A stretch of DNA of 64,000 nucleotides. It comes from Phaeovulum vinaykumarii. Its GTDB lineage: Bacteria; Pseudomonadota; Alphaproteobacteria; Rhodobacterales; Rhodobacteraceae. A model generated the notes under the pieces. It saw only the letters and a program-made list of their open reading frames with translations, made no database searches and had not been told where the DNA came from. The DNA lies in assembly GCF_900156695.1 (NCBI RefSeq), contig NZ_FTOM01000003.1, positions 242,761 to 306,760 on the forward strand. Direction: 5' to 3'. This document shows, piece by piece, positions 9,307 to 18,701 of the stretch. The first letter of the stretch is position 1. Each line of letters opens with the position of its first letter. Position numbers and translations under genes: made by a program.

Positions 9307-10599
9307 TCAAAGCCTGCGCGTCGCCTCGAGCGCGGCGATCAGCGCGTCGATCTCGGCGGGGCTGGTGTAATGCAGGAACGACAGCCGCAGCACGCCGCGC
9401 GCCGGGTCGATCCCCATCGCCTCGAGCGGGCGGCGGGCGTAGAAGTCGCTGGCCGCACAGGCGATCCCGCGCGCCGCCAGCGCCGCGGCCAGCGCCTGCG
9501 GATCGGCCTGCGGCACCAGCGCAAGCGTCGGCGCCCGGCCTTCGGGACGCGCGGGGCCCAGCAGCCGCAGATCGGGCCGGCCCGCAAGATAATCGAGCAG
9601 CGGCGCCATCAGCGTGCGCTCCTGCGCCTGCATCAGCCCGGCCACCGCGGCCGCGCGCCGGCGCGGGTCGGGCTCGGGCGCGAAATGGTGGGCATGAAGC
9701 GCATCGATATAGTCCGCGATCCCCGCCGCCGCGGCGACCTGCGCATGATCGGGCCCCGCCGGCGTGAACCGCTTGTAGAGCGGGCGGTCGTTGAACCAAT
9801 GCGCCTGGTTGGGCAGCTTGGCGCCCAGCTCGCGCCGGATCACCATCACCCCCTGATGCGGCCCCCAGGTCTTGTAGGCCGAGAACAGATAGACATCGGC
9901 CCCCAGCGCCCCCACATCGGGCAGCCCGTGGGGGGCATGGCTCACCCCGTCGACACAGGCAAAGGCGCCGGCCTCATGCGCCATCGCCACGATCTGCGCC
10001 ACCGGGTTGACCTCGCCCACCACGTTCGAGCACTGCGGGAAGCAGACCAGCCGCACCCGCCCATCCGCCAGAAGCGGCGCCAGATCGGCCGGGTCCAGGT
10101 GGCCGGTGGCGGGGTCGACGCTCCATTCGCGCAGGTCGATCCCCTCGTATTCCATCCGCCGCCAGGGGCCGGAATTGGCCTCGTGGTCCTGATCGCTCAC
10201 CACGACCGCAGCGCCCGGTTCAAGCCCGCGCAGGAAAGCCTGGGCGAGCACATAGGTATTGGCCGTGCTCGAGGGGCCGAAGGACAGCTCGTCGGTTTCC
10301 ACCCCCAGCATGGCGGCCAGCCGCGCGCGGGCCTCGTCCATCTCGGCGCCGCCTGCCTGCGAAGGCGCGGCCGGACCATAGGGCTGGATCTTGCGCGCGG
10401 TGTAAAAGCGGGTCAGCCGGTCGATCACCTGCGCGCAGACATGCGACCCGCCGGCGTTCTCGAAATGCGCAAGCCCCGCCCAGGCCGGGTCGGAAAACGC
10501 CGGAAACTGGGCGCGCACGAACGCCAGATCGAAGGGCCGCAGCATTGCCGCACCGTCCGAAGGCCGGGCCCCGGTGTTCATCGTCGTGTCTGCCTGCAT
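9307..10599 (-). CDS. Class V aminotransferase, cysteine-desulfurase-like (TIGR01976-type)
   Basis: A PLP enzyme of 430 residues from MQADTTMNTG, preceded by GGAAGGGG. It has the fold-type I class V core: HFENAGGSHVCAQVIDRLTRFY, the GPSSTANTYVLAQAFLRGL phosphate-binding loop, DQDHEANSGPWRRM, CVDGVSHAPHGLPDVGALGADVYLFSAYK and the PLP lysine in SAYKTWGPHQG. The overall pattern is that of the VC1184-like group within the cysteine desulfurase superfamily. No scaffold or suf/isc genes lie nearby, so a role in Fe-S assembly is not supported. The true substrate is unknown. Confidence 0.8.
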   Translation of the reverse strand: MQADTTMNTGARPSDGAAMLRPFDLAFVRAQFPAFSDPAWAGLAHFENAGGSHVCAQVIDRLTRFYTARKIQPYGPAAPSQAGGAEMDEARARLAAMLGVETDELSFGPSSTANTYVLAQAFLRGLEPGAAVVVSDQDHEANSGPWRRMEYEGIDLREWSVDPATGHLDPADLAPLLADGRVRLVCFPQCSNVVGEVNPVAQIVAMAHEAGAFACVDGVSHAPHGLPDVGALGADVYLFSAYKTWGPHQGVMVIRRELGAKLPNQAHWFNDRPLYKRFTPAGPDHAQVAAAAGIADYIDALHAHHFAPEPDPRRRAAAVAGLMQAQERTLMAPLLDYLAGRPDLRLLGPARPEGRAPTLALVPQADPQALAAALAARGIACAASDFYARRPLEAMGIDPARGVLRLSFLHYTSPAEIDALIAALEATRRL

Positions 10600-10747
10600 G
10601 CCCTGCCCCTTCCTGCGTCTCTCTCCCGTGGCCGCCCCTGGCCGCCCCTGGCCGCCATCAGGCCCGCGGCGGCGGCCGGGGTCAAGAGCCGCCGCGCCAG
10701 AGGGCCCCGCAGCCGCCCGCCCCGCCACCACCTCTGCACGGACCGAG

Positions 10748-10761
10748 CTGCGGAACCGCAG
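10748..10761. promoter_or_regulatory. Perfect palindrome upstream of the PotD-like gene
   Basis: CTGCGGAACCGCAG is a perfect 14-bp palindrome about 90 bp upstream of the binding-protein start. A second, imperfect inverted repeat (AGGAC/GTCCT arms, 10785-10804) lies between it and the gene. Together they could be operators or RNA hairpins in the leader. Nothing assigns them to a regulator. Confidence 0.3.
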
Positions 10762-10851
10762 TGTTTACCCTCTTGTGAGGTTGCAGGACACTCGCTAGCG
10801 TCCTTGTCGCATTCGCCTGCGACACGCCACCATCACCCGAGAGGACACGCC

Positions 10852-11901
10852 ATGACCACCCGCCACCTTCTGTTGGCTTCGGCCGCTCTCCTGACGCTGG
10901 GGCTGCCCGCCCGCGCCGCCGACCCCGACCTTCTGGTCTTCGACTGGGCCGGCTTCGAGGTGCCCGGCCTCTTTGCCGCCTACACCGAGAAATACGGCGA
11001 CAGCCCGACCTATTCCTTCTACGGCGACGACGACGAGGCCTTCCAGAAGCTGGCCTCGGGCTTCAAGGCCGATGTGGCCCATCCCTGTTCGCAGATGGTG
11101 TCAAAATACCGCGACGCCGGGCTGATCGAGCCCTGGGACGAAAGCCGCCTGGTCGGCGCCGACAAGATCCAGCCGCGCTTCCTGAATTCGCCCATCTTCA
11201 AGGACGATCAGGGCCTGTGGTATCTGCCCTTCGACTGGGGCGTCACCGCGATCGCCTATAACACCGAAGAGGTGCCGGCCGAGGATGTCGCCTCGCTTCA
11301 GGTCTTCATCGATCCCAAGTATCAGGGTCGCACCTCGCTGCCCGACAGCGCCGATGATGTCTGGGCGCTGGCCTATCTGGCGACCGGCACGACCGATTGG
11401 ACGCAGGTGACCGATGCGCAATTCGACGCCGCTGCCGCCTGGCTGCGCGAGGCGAATCAGAACGTCGCCGCCTATTGGAGCGACCCCTCCGAGATGACGC
11501 AGCTGATGACCTCGGGGCCGGTTCTGGTGGCCTGGTCGTGGAACGACGGGGTGACGCTGCTTCAGGAGGAGGGCTTCCCGGTGGGCTTCCAGCGCGAGGC
11601 CAAGGAGGGCTCGTCGTCGTTCTTCTGCGGCTTCGTCAACCTCAAGGACGGGCCCGGTTCGGAAGACAAGCTTTATGATTTCGTCAATTCCTATCTGCGC
11701 CCCGAGGCCGGCCCCGCGCTGATCGACGCCATCGGCTATGGCCATACCTCGACCGCGGCCATGGCGATGCTGAGCCAGGACGATCTGGTCAAGGCCGGCC
11801 TGACCGAGATTTCGGCCCCGGTCCTGTCGCAGACGCCGAACGATCCGGCCCAGCGCGAACGCCAGCTGGCCGAATTCGAGAAGATCAAGGCGGGGTTCTG
11901 A
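10852..11901 (+). CDS. PotD-like periplasmic polyamine/substrate-binding protein (orphan)
   Basis: A 349-residue extracellular solute-binding protein of the spermidine/putrescine (PotD/PotF) type. The start ATG follows GAGAGGAC. Residues 1-22 form a Sec signal peptide ending AARAADP. The mature protein opens LLVFDWAGFEVPGLFAAYTEKYG, as in polyamine binders, and contains AHPCSQMVSKYRDAGLIEPWD, LPFDWGVTAIAYNTEEV and VLVAWSWNDGVTLLQEEGFPV. No ATPase or permease gene is next to it; the next gene downstream is a c-di-GMP protein. It must work with a transporter encoded elsewhere, or serve as a sensor component. Ligand specificity cannot be read from the sequence. Confidence 0.82.
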   Translation: MTTRHLLLASAALLTLGLPARAADPDLLVFDWAGFEVPGLFAAYTEKYGDSPTYSFYGDDDEAFQKLASGFKADVAHPCSQMVSKYRDAGLIEPWDESRLVGADKIQPRFLNSPIFKDDQGLWYLPFDWGVTAIAYNTEEVPAEDVASLQVFIDPKYQGRTSLPDSADDVWALAYLATGTTDWTQVTDAQFDAAAAWLREANQNVAAYWSDPSEMTQLMTSGPVLVAWSWNDGVTLLQEEGFPVGFQREAKEGSSSFFCGFVNLKDGPGSEDKLYDFVNSYLRPEAGPALIDAIGYGHTSTAAMAMLSQDDLVKAGLTEISAPVLSQTPNDPAQRERQLAEFEKIKAGF

Positions 11902-11913
11902 GCCGGAAGGCGT

Positions 11914-11940
11914 CCGGATCGGGCCCCCGGTCCGATCCGG
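11914..11940 (+). terminator. Hairpin just after the PotD-like gene
   Basis: Inverted repeat CCGGATCGG/CCGATCCGG with a 9-nt loop, 13 bp after the stop codon. No T tract follows, so it may protect the mRNA 3' end instead of terminating. Confidence 0.35.
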
Positions 11941-12066
11941 CACGCGCCTGGGTCCGCCCTTGCGCGGCCGAGGCGGGGGAGCCCCCGGTGTCCGTTCCCG
12001 GTGTCCCGTTCCTGGGCCCCGCCCGCGGCGACCCGGTCGGGCTGCCCGTTCTGCCCGTGAATGATC

Positions 12067-12103
12067 CCGCGCCCCCGCTCCAACCGGGGGCGCGGCCGTC
12101 TTT
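12067..12103 (+). terminator. Probable terminator in the gap before the GGDEF-EAL gene
   Basis: Perfect 11-bp stem CCGCGCCCCCG/CGGGGGCGCGG with a 7-nt loop, followed by CCGTCTTT. It lies 165 bp after the PotD-like gene and 130 bp before the next start. The rest of the 11902-12225 gap holds nothing else recognisable. Confidence 0.5.
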
Positions 12104-12225
12104 CGCCCCCCTTCTTCCGCCCGCATTCACGCCGCCCGCCTGGCCGTCGAATTGTCGCTCCCCCCCCCAGGGAAGCCGAAAGGTGAACTGTTGCCAGCCG
12201 CCGGCATCTGATAAGGTAAGCAGGG

Positions 12226-14667
12226 GTGGGTAAAGGTGGTGGCGTGCGCATTCTTGAATACCTTTTCTTGTCCCTGGGACGATTGTCCGACCGGATCACC
12301 CTGAAGCTGGCCGCACGGTCGGGATCGGGAAGTGCCCAGATCGAAAGCCGCCTGCCCTATATCCGCAATGCCCAGATCCGTTCGGTGATGGGGCTGTCGC
12401 GCGTGATGATGGCGGCCAACATGGTCAATGTGGGCGCCTTCGTGCTGGCCCATGACATGGGGCGGATGCTGACCCCGGTCGAAACCGGCTGGTGCCTGGC
12501 GGTGCTGGGCTTTGCCGGCATCGGCCTTCTGCGCGCGCGTCATTTTGCCGGGCGCGAAGGGCGGCGGCGGTCACGGGCGCGCGCGACGGGCAAGCTGGTC
12601 GTGTCTTCGGCGGTGCTGGCGCTTCTGTGGTGCTTTCCGATGTTCGTCACCCCAGAACACGCCACACCGCTGATGATCACCTTCATCTCGACGCTCGAGG
12701 CCGGGATGATCGCCGGCGGCGCGATCGCGCTCTATCCGGTGCCGCTGGCGGCCCTGGTGCATGTGGGCATCCTGGCCGCGGCGGCCGTGCCCGCCGCGAT
12801 CGCCTCCATGGGCTTCGAGGCGGTGCCCTTCCTGATCCTGATCCCGATGTTCGTGGTCGTCGTGCTGCGCTCGATCAGCCGGCATGCGGGGCTGTTCCTG
12901 ACCGAGCTTCTGGGCCGGATGGAGGCCGAGACCCAGCGCGACACGATCCAGCTGTTGATCGGCGATTATCAGAGCACCGGCGCGCATTGCCTGTGGCAGA
13001 CCGATGCCGATCTGCGCTTCGTCACCCCGCCCGAGGGGGTCTCGAAACTGCTGGGGCGCGCCGGGCACGACGCCCCCGAAACCCTGCCCAAGCGGCTGAG
13101 CCTGCCCGACCTTCTGGCCACGGCGGGCTGTCATGGCTACCGCAGCGAGGACCGCGCCACGCTGGACACGCTGGCGCGCGCGCAACCGGGCGAGGTTGAC
13201 CATTTCCGCGCCGCGATCGAATGCAGCATCGATCCCGCCGCCCCCGGCGGGCGCCGCATTCTGGAGATCGCGGGCCGGCGCAGCGCCCTGCCCGATCGCG
13301 CGACGGTGGTGTTCAACGGCTTCTTGCGCGACATGACCGAGGAATTCCTGGCCAAGGAACGCGCGCTGCTGCTGGCCACCCGCGACCCGCTGACGGGGCT
13401 GGTCAATCATGCCGTCTTCTCCGAGATCGCCGCACGCACCATTCCGATGGAATGCAGCCTTGGCCGACATGTCGCGCTGTTCTTTCTCGATGCCGACAAC
13501 CTCAAGATGGTCAATGACAATTTCGGCCATGCGGCGGGTGATCTGCTGATCCGCACCATTGCCGAACGGCTGAATGCGGCGATCTCGCCGGGGGCGCTGA
13601 TCTCGCGCAAGGGGGGCGACGAATTCCTGATCCTGGATTTCGTGGATACCGCCGAACAGGGCCGCGCGATGGCCGCCGATCTGATGGCGGCGCTCAACCG
13701 CCCGTTCGAGCACGACGGACGCCAGATCGCGCTGTCGTGCTCGATGGGGGCGGCGCTGTGCTGCGACCCCGAATGCGCGCTCGACACGCTGGAACGCGAA
13801 GCCGACCGGGCGCTCTATTTCGGCAAGTCGCGCGGCAAGCGCGTGCTCCAGATCTATGACGCGACCGTGGGCGAGGCGGTGCGGATCGACCGCATCCTGA
13901 CGCATGACATCGGCCGCGCGCTCAAGTCGCGCGACTTCAACGTGCATTTCCAGCCGATCCTGAACGTGCCCGACCGCCGCATCCAGGGGGCCGAAGCGCT
14001 GCTGCGCTGGACCCATCCCGATTTCGGCGCCATGGACCCGATGACGGTGGTGGCCATCGCCACCCGCGAGGGGCATTGCGGGGCGCTGTCGGAATTCATG
14101 CTCGAGGCGGCCTGCCGCGAGGCGCTGAGCTGGCCGCCGGATCTGTTCGTGTCGGTCAACATCCCGCCCTCGGATCTCGACCGGCCCGATTTCGCCGAAC
14201 GGGTGCGGGGGCTTCTGGAGGGGCTGGGCTTTGACCCGCGGCGGCTGTGGATCGAGATCACCGAGGAGCGCCTGGCCTCGGCCACCGACACGGTCGAGCG
14301 CAACCTCGAGGGGCTGCGCGCCTTGGGCGTGCGCATCGCGGTCGACGATTTCGGCGCGGGATATTCGTCGCTGGGTGCGCTTGACCGCTATAGCTGCGAC
14401 ATCATCAAGCTCGACCGTTCGATCGTGCGCGATTGCGACCGCCGCCCCAACAGCCGCGTGCTGATCCGCACCGTGCGCGACCTGGCCTGGATCAACGGCT
14501 TTGCCGTGGTGGCCGAAGGGGTCGAGACCGAGGCCGAACTGGAAGGCGTGATCGAGGGCGGCTTCGATTACGTGCAGGGTTTCCTGTTCCACCGCCCCGT
14601 CAGCGCGGCCGAATTCCGCAGCCTGATCGGCGATGCCCCGCCGCCCCAGACCCGCCGCCGCGCCTGA
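12226..14667 (+). CDS. Membrane-bound GGDEF-EAL protein (c-di-GMP synthase/phosphodiesterase)
   Basis: 813 residues from a GTG start; a second GTG at 12244 with AAAGG at better spacing is an equally good start. The N-terminal third has about six membrane helices (residues 50-230), then a PAS-like region, a GGDEF domain and an EAL domain. The GGDEF signature is intact (KGGDEF, around residues 463-467). So are the EAL hallmarks: AEALLRW near 590, WIEITEE, AVDDFGAGYSS, IIKLDRS, AEGVETE and QGFLFHRP. Both synthesis and hydrolysis of c-di-GMP are therefore possible; which dominates is unknown. The membrane part suggests control by an envelope or membrane signal. It converges with ntrX. Confidence 0.9.
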   Translation: MGKGGGVRILEYLFLSLGRLSDRITLKLAARSGSGSAQIESRLPYIRNAQIRSVMGLSRVMMAANMVNVGAFVLAHDMGRMLTPVETGWCLAVLGFAGIGLLRARHFAGREGRRRSRARATGKLVVSSAVLALLWCFPMFVTPEHATPLMITFISTLEAGMIAGGAIALYPVPLAALVHVGILAAAAVPAAIASMGFEAVPFLILIPMFVVVVLRSISRHAGLFLTELLGRMEAETQRDTIQLLIGDYQSTGAHCLWQTDADLRFVTPPEGVSKLLGRAGHDAPETLPKRLSLPDLLATAGCHGYRSEDRATLDTLARAQPGEVDHFRAAIECSIDPAAPGGRRILEIAGRRSALPDRATVVFNGFLRDMTEEFLAKERALLLATRDPLTGLVNHAVFSEIAARTIPMECSLGRHVALFFLDADNLKMVNDNFGHAAGDLLIRTIAERLNAAISPGALISRKGGDEFLILDFVDTAEQGRAMAADLMAALNRPFEHDGRQIALSCSMGAALCCDPECALDTLEREADRALYFGKSRGKRVLQIYDATVGEAVRIDRILTHDIGRALKSRDFNVHFQPILNVPDRRIQGAEALLRWTHPDFGAMDPMTVVAIATREGHCGALSEFMLEAACREALSWPPDLFVSVNIPPSDLDRPDFAERVRGLLEGLGFDPRRLWIEITEERLASATDTVERNLEGLRALGVRIAVDDFGAGYSSLGALDRYSCDIIKLDRSIVRDCDRRPNSRVLIRTVRDLAWINGFAVVAEGVETEAELEGVIEGGFDYVQGFLFHRPVSAAEFRSLIGDAPPPQTRRRA

Positions 14668-14754
14668 CCCACCACGCCTGACCCGGCCCGCCTGATCCGA
14701 CGTCCAGCGGACCCGGCACCCGGCGGCCCGGAACGACCGCCGGAAAAAGGGGGA

Positions 14755-16176
14755 TCAGGCCGAAACGATGTCCTCGGCGTCGCCCTCGGCCCCCTCGTCG
14801 CCCGCAGCGCCCCGGCTCTTGGCGGCGCCGACAACGCCCAGCGACTTGAGCTTGCGGTGCAGCGCCGAACGCTCCATGCCGACGAAATTCGCCGTCCGCG
14901 AGATATTGCCGCCGAAACGGTTGATCTGGGTGACCAGATATTCGCGTTCGAACAATTCGCGCGCCTCGCGCAGGGGCAGCGCCGCCAGCGCCCCCGACAG
15001 GACCAGCCGGCCTTCCTCGGGGCGGGCCTCGGTGCCCTCGATCTCGCGCGGTTCGATCGGGCCGGTTCCGTCGCCCAGGATCAGCACGCGCTCGACCACG
15101 TTGCGCAACTGGCGGATGTTGCCCGGCCAGTCGAGCGTCTGGAGAAGCGCGGCCGCCTCGTCGGTCAGCTCGCGCAGGGGCAGGCCCTGGCTGCGGTTGA
15201 AGGCGGCAATGAAATGGCGCGCCAGTTCGGGGATGTCCTCGCGCCGCTCCGAGAGCGCGGGCACCGCCACCGGCACGACGTTCAGCCGGTCGAACAATTC
15301 CTGCCGGAAGGCGCCCGAGGCGATCTGTGCGGTCAGATCGCGCGTGGTCGACGAGATCACCCGCAGATCGACGCGCACCTTGTCGGTGGCGCCCACGCGG
15401 GTGAATTGCTGTTCGGTCAGCACGCGCAGGATCTTGGACTGGGTGCCCAGCGGCATGTCCGCGACCTCGTCGAAATAGATCACCCCGCCGTGGGCCTGTT
15501 CCAGAAGCCCCTTCTCGACCCCGCGTTCGGGGGTTTCGCGGCCGAAGAGAACCTCCTCCATCCGCTCGGGCTCGATCGAGGCCGAGGTGACGGTGACGAA
15601 GGGCGCCGAGGCGCGGTTGGAATTGGCGTGGATATAGCGCGCGGCCAGCTCCTTGCCGGCGCCGGGCTCGCCCGTCAGCATGACGCGGCCGTTCGACTTG
15701 GCCACGCGGTCAAGCTGGTCGCGCAGCCGCCGCAGCGCCGCCGAAGCGCCGACCATCTCGCCCAGGCCGCCCTCGCGGCGCTTGAGGCTGGCGTTCTCGC
15801 GGCGCAGGCGCGCGGTCTCCATGGCGCGGGCGATCACCACCAGAAGCTGGTCGATATTGAAGGGCTTTTCGATGAAATCATAGGCGCCCTGCCGGATCGC
15901 GGCCACGGCGATCTCGATATTGCCATGCCCCGAGATGATGATGACCGGCACGTCGGGATTGTCGCGCTTGACCTGCTTGAGGATGTCGATCCCGTCCATG
16001 CGGCTGTCCTTGAGCCAGATGTCGAGGATCATCAGCGCGGGTTCGGCGGCGTTGATCTCGTCGATGCATTCATCGGCATTGGCGGCAAGGCGCGTGGAAT
16101 AGCCCTCGTCGCGCAGGATGTCCGCCACCAGTTCGCGGATATCGCGTTCGTCATCAACGATCAGGATGTCACTCAT
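14755..16176 (-). CDS. ntrX: Nitrogen/redox response regulator NtrX
   Basis: Response regulator partner of NtrY, 473 residues. The receiver domain has DD at 8-9 and phospho-acceptor Asp52 (MILDIW). The AAA+ domain has Walker A GEPGAGKE and Walker B VIYFDEV, and a C-terminal Fis-type helix-turn-helix ends in SRTANFVGMERSALHRKLKSLG. The sigma-54-contacting GAFTGA loop is absent (the stretch reads RETPERGVEKGLLEQAHGG), as is usual for NtrX, so it is expected to work without sigma-54. Its start overlaps the ntrY stop by 4 bp. It is the last gene of the dusB-ntrB-ntrC-ntrY-ntrX unit; hfq, often next, is not here. Confidence 0.95.
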   Translation of the reverse strand: MSDILIVDDERDIRELVADILRDEGYSTRLAANADECIDEINAAEPALMILDIWLKDSRMDGIDILKQVKRDNPDVPVIIISGHGNIEIAVAAIRQGAYDFIEKPFNIDQLLVVIARAMETARLRRENASLKRREGGLGEMVGASAALRRLRDQLDRVAKSNGRVMLTGEPGAGKELAARYIHANSNRASAPFVTVTSASIEPERMEEVLFGRETPERGVEKGLLEQAHGGVIYFDEVADMPLGTQSKILRVLTEQQFTRVGATDKVRVDLRVISSTTRDLTAQIASGAFRQELFDRLNVVPVAVPALSERREDIPELARHFIAAFNRSQGLPLRELTDEAAALLQTLDWPGNIRQLRNVVERVLILGDGTGPIEPREIEGTEARPEEGRLVLSGALAALPLREARELFEREYLVTQINRFGGNISRTANFVGMERSALHRKLKSLGVVGAAKSRGAAGDEGAEGDAEDIVSA

Positions 16177-18569
16177 GTCGCCTCCGCCGGGGGATCGGAT
16201 GCCCCACTCGTCTGGGTCTGCGCCGAGGGGGCGGCATCCGCCCCCCGATGGCTGTTGGAATTGCCCGAAGGGGCCGCGGGATCGCGCAGCCCGCGCCCCC
16301 GCCGCGCCACCGCCCGCGGCAGCCGGATCTCGGCCAGCGCGCCCTGATGCGCACCGGGCGCAAAGGCGGGCGCATCGCCAAGCGTCAGCGCGCCGCCGTG
16401 TTCCTCGATGATCTTGCGCACGATCGACAGGCCAAGCCCGGTGCCCTTGGCGCGCGTGGTCACATAAGGCTCGAAGAGCCGCGCACGGTCGGGCGGCAGG
16501 CCAATGCCATTGTCGGCAATCAGGATGCGCACGCCTTCGGGGGCGGTCTCGAAGCCCAGCCGCACCTCCGGGTGCCAGCCCGCAGGTTCGCCTTTTTCGC
16601 GCAGGCTTTCAATAGCTTCGCCCGCGTTCTTGAGAAGATTGGTGACCGCCTGCCCGATCATGGTCGCGTCGATCTCCAGCAGCTCGGGCGCCTCAGGCAG
16701 ATCGACCACCAGCCGCGCGCCATGCAGCGCCTCTTCCTGAAGAAGCGTGGCGTCGCGCAGCAATTTCACGATGTCATGTTCGCGCCGGTCAGGTTCGGGC
16801 ATGCGGGCAAAGCGCGAGAATTCGTCCACGATGCGGCGCAGATCGCCGGTCTGGCGGATGATGACATCGGTCAGCTGGGTCAGCGCCTCGGCCTCGTCGG
16901 GGGGCAGGTTGCGCGCGGCCTTGCGGCGGATGCGCTCGGCCGAAAGCTGGATCGGCGTCAGCGGGTTCTTGATCTCGTGGGCGATGCGGCGCGCCACGTC
17001 GCCCCAGGCGGCCATCCGCTGGGCGCTGACCAGCTCGGTCACATCGTCGAAGGCCAGAACATAGCCCTCAAGCCCGCCCGCGGCCCCGCGCCGTTCGGCC
17101 AGCCGCACCAGAAGCCGCTCGAGCCGGCCCGCCCGCGCGATCTGCATCTCGTCCTGGACCGCGCCCGTCCCCATCGGCCCCGAGGCCCGTAGCCGCGCCA
17201 GCAGCGGCTCGAACTCGGGCACGGCCTCGGGCAGCGGCTTGCCGATGCCGGCGCCCGCGCTCATGTCCAGCAGGCGCTGACCGGCGGGGTTCAGGAAATC
17301 GACCCGCCCGTCGGGGTCGAGCCCGATCACCCCCGAGGTGACCGAGCCCAGCACGGAATCGAACAGCCGGCCGCGTTCCTCGATCTCGCGGGTGTTCTCG
17401 ATCAGCGCCAGCCGCTGGCGCTTGAGCTGGCGCGTCATGCGGTTGAAGGCGCGGCTCATCACCGCGACCTCGTCCTCGCCGGGGGCTTCGGGCATGCGGT
17501 GGTCCAGATCGCCCGCGCCCACCGCCTCGGCCGCCTGCGCCAGCCGCCCGATCGGGCGCGACAGCCCTTCGGCCAGCCACAGCCCCAGCCAGACCGCCGC
17601 CATCACCAGGATCAGCGCAAAGCCCATGTAGACCAGCCCGAATTCGAACAGGACGCGGCCGCGCGTGGCCTCGAGCTGTTGATAGAGACCCACGGTCTGG
17701 CGGGTGTCATCAAGAAGGCTGAGCAGATCGCCATCGACCGCGCGCGAGACATAGAGATAGCGGTCGGCAAAGGCATCAAGCCGGATCAGCGCGCGGAATT
17801 CGTTGTTGTCCCAATCCTCGATCAGCACCGTCTCGCCGGTGTCGGCGCGGGCCATGTCGGCGGCGGGGGGCTGTTCGTAATCAAAGAGATAGCTGCGTTC
17901 GCCGCGCGCGCGGATGTCGCCTGCGGCATCGACCACATAGGCCTCGCGCAGGCCGCGCTGGATCGCCGCCTGCCCCTGGGTCAGCAATTCGCGCAAGTCC
18001 CCGTCCGACAGGAAGGCCGCGGCCTGCCGGCGCAGGTTGAGAAAGCCCGCAAGCGCCTCGGCATCCTGGGTCAGGTCGCGGCGGTGTTCCTCCTGATAGG
18101 CTTCGGCCGCGGCCAGCGAGGCGCCGACCACCTGGCGCACGCGTTCGGAAAACCAGCCCTCGAGGCCGGCATTGAGCGTGAGCCCGGCAAAGACGGCGAC
18201 CAGGATCGTGGGGCCCAGCGCGACGCCCGCGAAGATGCCCGTCAGCCGCAGGTGGAGCTGTGCGCCGGCCGAGCGCGCGCGGCGCGCGGCCACCATGCGC
18301 ATCAGCTGGATGCCGACCAGCGAGGCCAGGATCAGGAAATAGGCGGCATCGGCCAGGAAGACGAGGCGCAGCGCGGTCGAATCCGCGCCCTGGCCGAAGG
18401 GGCCCAACACCAGAAAGGTGACGATGGCCAGCACCGGCCCCAGACCCACCAGGCCCAGGGCCGCCAGGCGCCGCGCCCGCAGCCAGCGCCCGCGCTCACG
18501 CGGCCGGGCGTCTTCGTCGCCCATGCCCGCCGGGATCGTGCCCCGGCCCGCGGGTTGTGCGTTCTGCAC
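16173..18569 (-). CDS. ntrY: Membrane sensor histidine kinase NtrY
   Basis: Sensor kinase for NtrX. A GTG start at 18569 (VQNAQPAGRG) preceded by GGGAG gives 798 residues; ATG at 18524 (MGDEDARP) is the alternative. Three hydrophobic helices lie near the N-terminus, followed by a large periplasmic region (about residues 160-300) and another helix. Then come HAMP, PAS (ENTREIEERGRLFDSVLGSVTSGVIGLDPDGRVDFLNPAGQRLLDM), a HisKA domain with the phosphorylated His in [21 protein letters not shown], and an HATPase domain (ADNGIGLPPDRARLFEPYVTTRAKGTGLGLSIVRKI). In alphaproteobacteria NtrYX is linked to nitrogen and redox/envelope control; the signal here is not shown. Confidence 0.93.
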   Translation of the reverse strand: MQNAQPAGRGTIPAGMGDEDARPRERGRWLRARRLAALGLVGLGPVLAIVTFLVLGPFGQGADSTALRLVFLADAAYFLILASLVGIQLMRMVAARRARSAGAQLHLRLTGIFAGVALGPTILVAVFAGLTLNAGLEGWFSERVRQVVGASLAAAEAYQEEHRRDLTQDAEALAGFLNLRRQAAAFLSDGDLRELLTQGQAAIQRGLREAYVVDAAGDIRARGERSYLFDYEQPPAADMARADTGETVLIEDWDNNEFRALIRLDAFADRYLYVSRAVDGDLLSLLDDTRQTVGLYQQLEATRGRVLFEFGLVYMGFALILVMAAVWLGLWLAEGLSRPIGRLAQAAEAVGAGDLDHRMPEAPGEDEVAVMSRAFNRMTRQLKRQRLALIENTREIEERGRLFDSVLGSVTSGVIGLDPDGRVDFLNPAGQRLLDMSAGAGIGKPLPEAVPEFEPLLARLRASGPMGTGAVQDEMQIARAGRLERLLVRLAERRGAAGGLEGYVLAFDDVTELVSAQRMAAWGDVARRIAHEIKNPLTPIQLSAERIRRKAARNLPPDEAEALTQLTDVIIRQTGDLRRIVDEFSRFARMPEPDRREHDIVKLLRDATLLQEEALHGARLVVDLPEAPELLEIDATMIGQAVTNLLKNAGEAIESLREKGEPAGWHPEVRLGFETAPEGVRILIADNGIGLPPDRARLFEPYVTTRAKGTGLGLSIVRKIIEEHGGALTLGDAPAFAPGAHQGALAEIRLPRAVARRGRGLRDPAAPSGNSNSHRGADAAPSAQTQTSGASDPPAEAT

Positions 18570-18701
18570 GCTCAACGGATGCTCCCTGCCCGGTCGGGCG
18601 CGGCACGCCCCGCCGCCCGTCCCGCGACGGTTCGGCAGGCCTGTGCGCCCCGGCCAAGACCCGGAACCGCGACAGAAAAGCAACGCCCCTCTGTGGCCGT
18701 T

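Noticed and set aside
9214..10851. Long N-terminal extension of the PotD-like gene
   Set aside because: The in-frame ATG at 10852 has a ribosome site and a proper signal peptide; the extension mirrors the aminotransferase gene.
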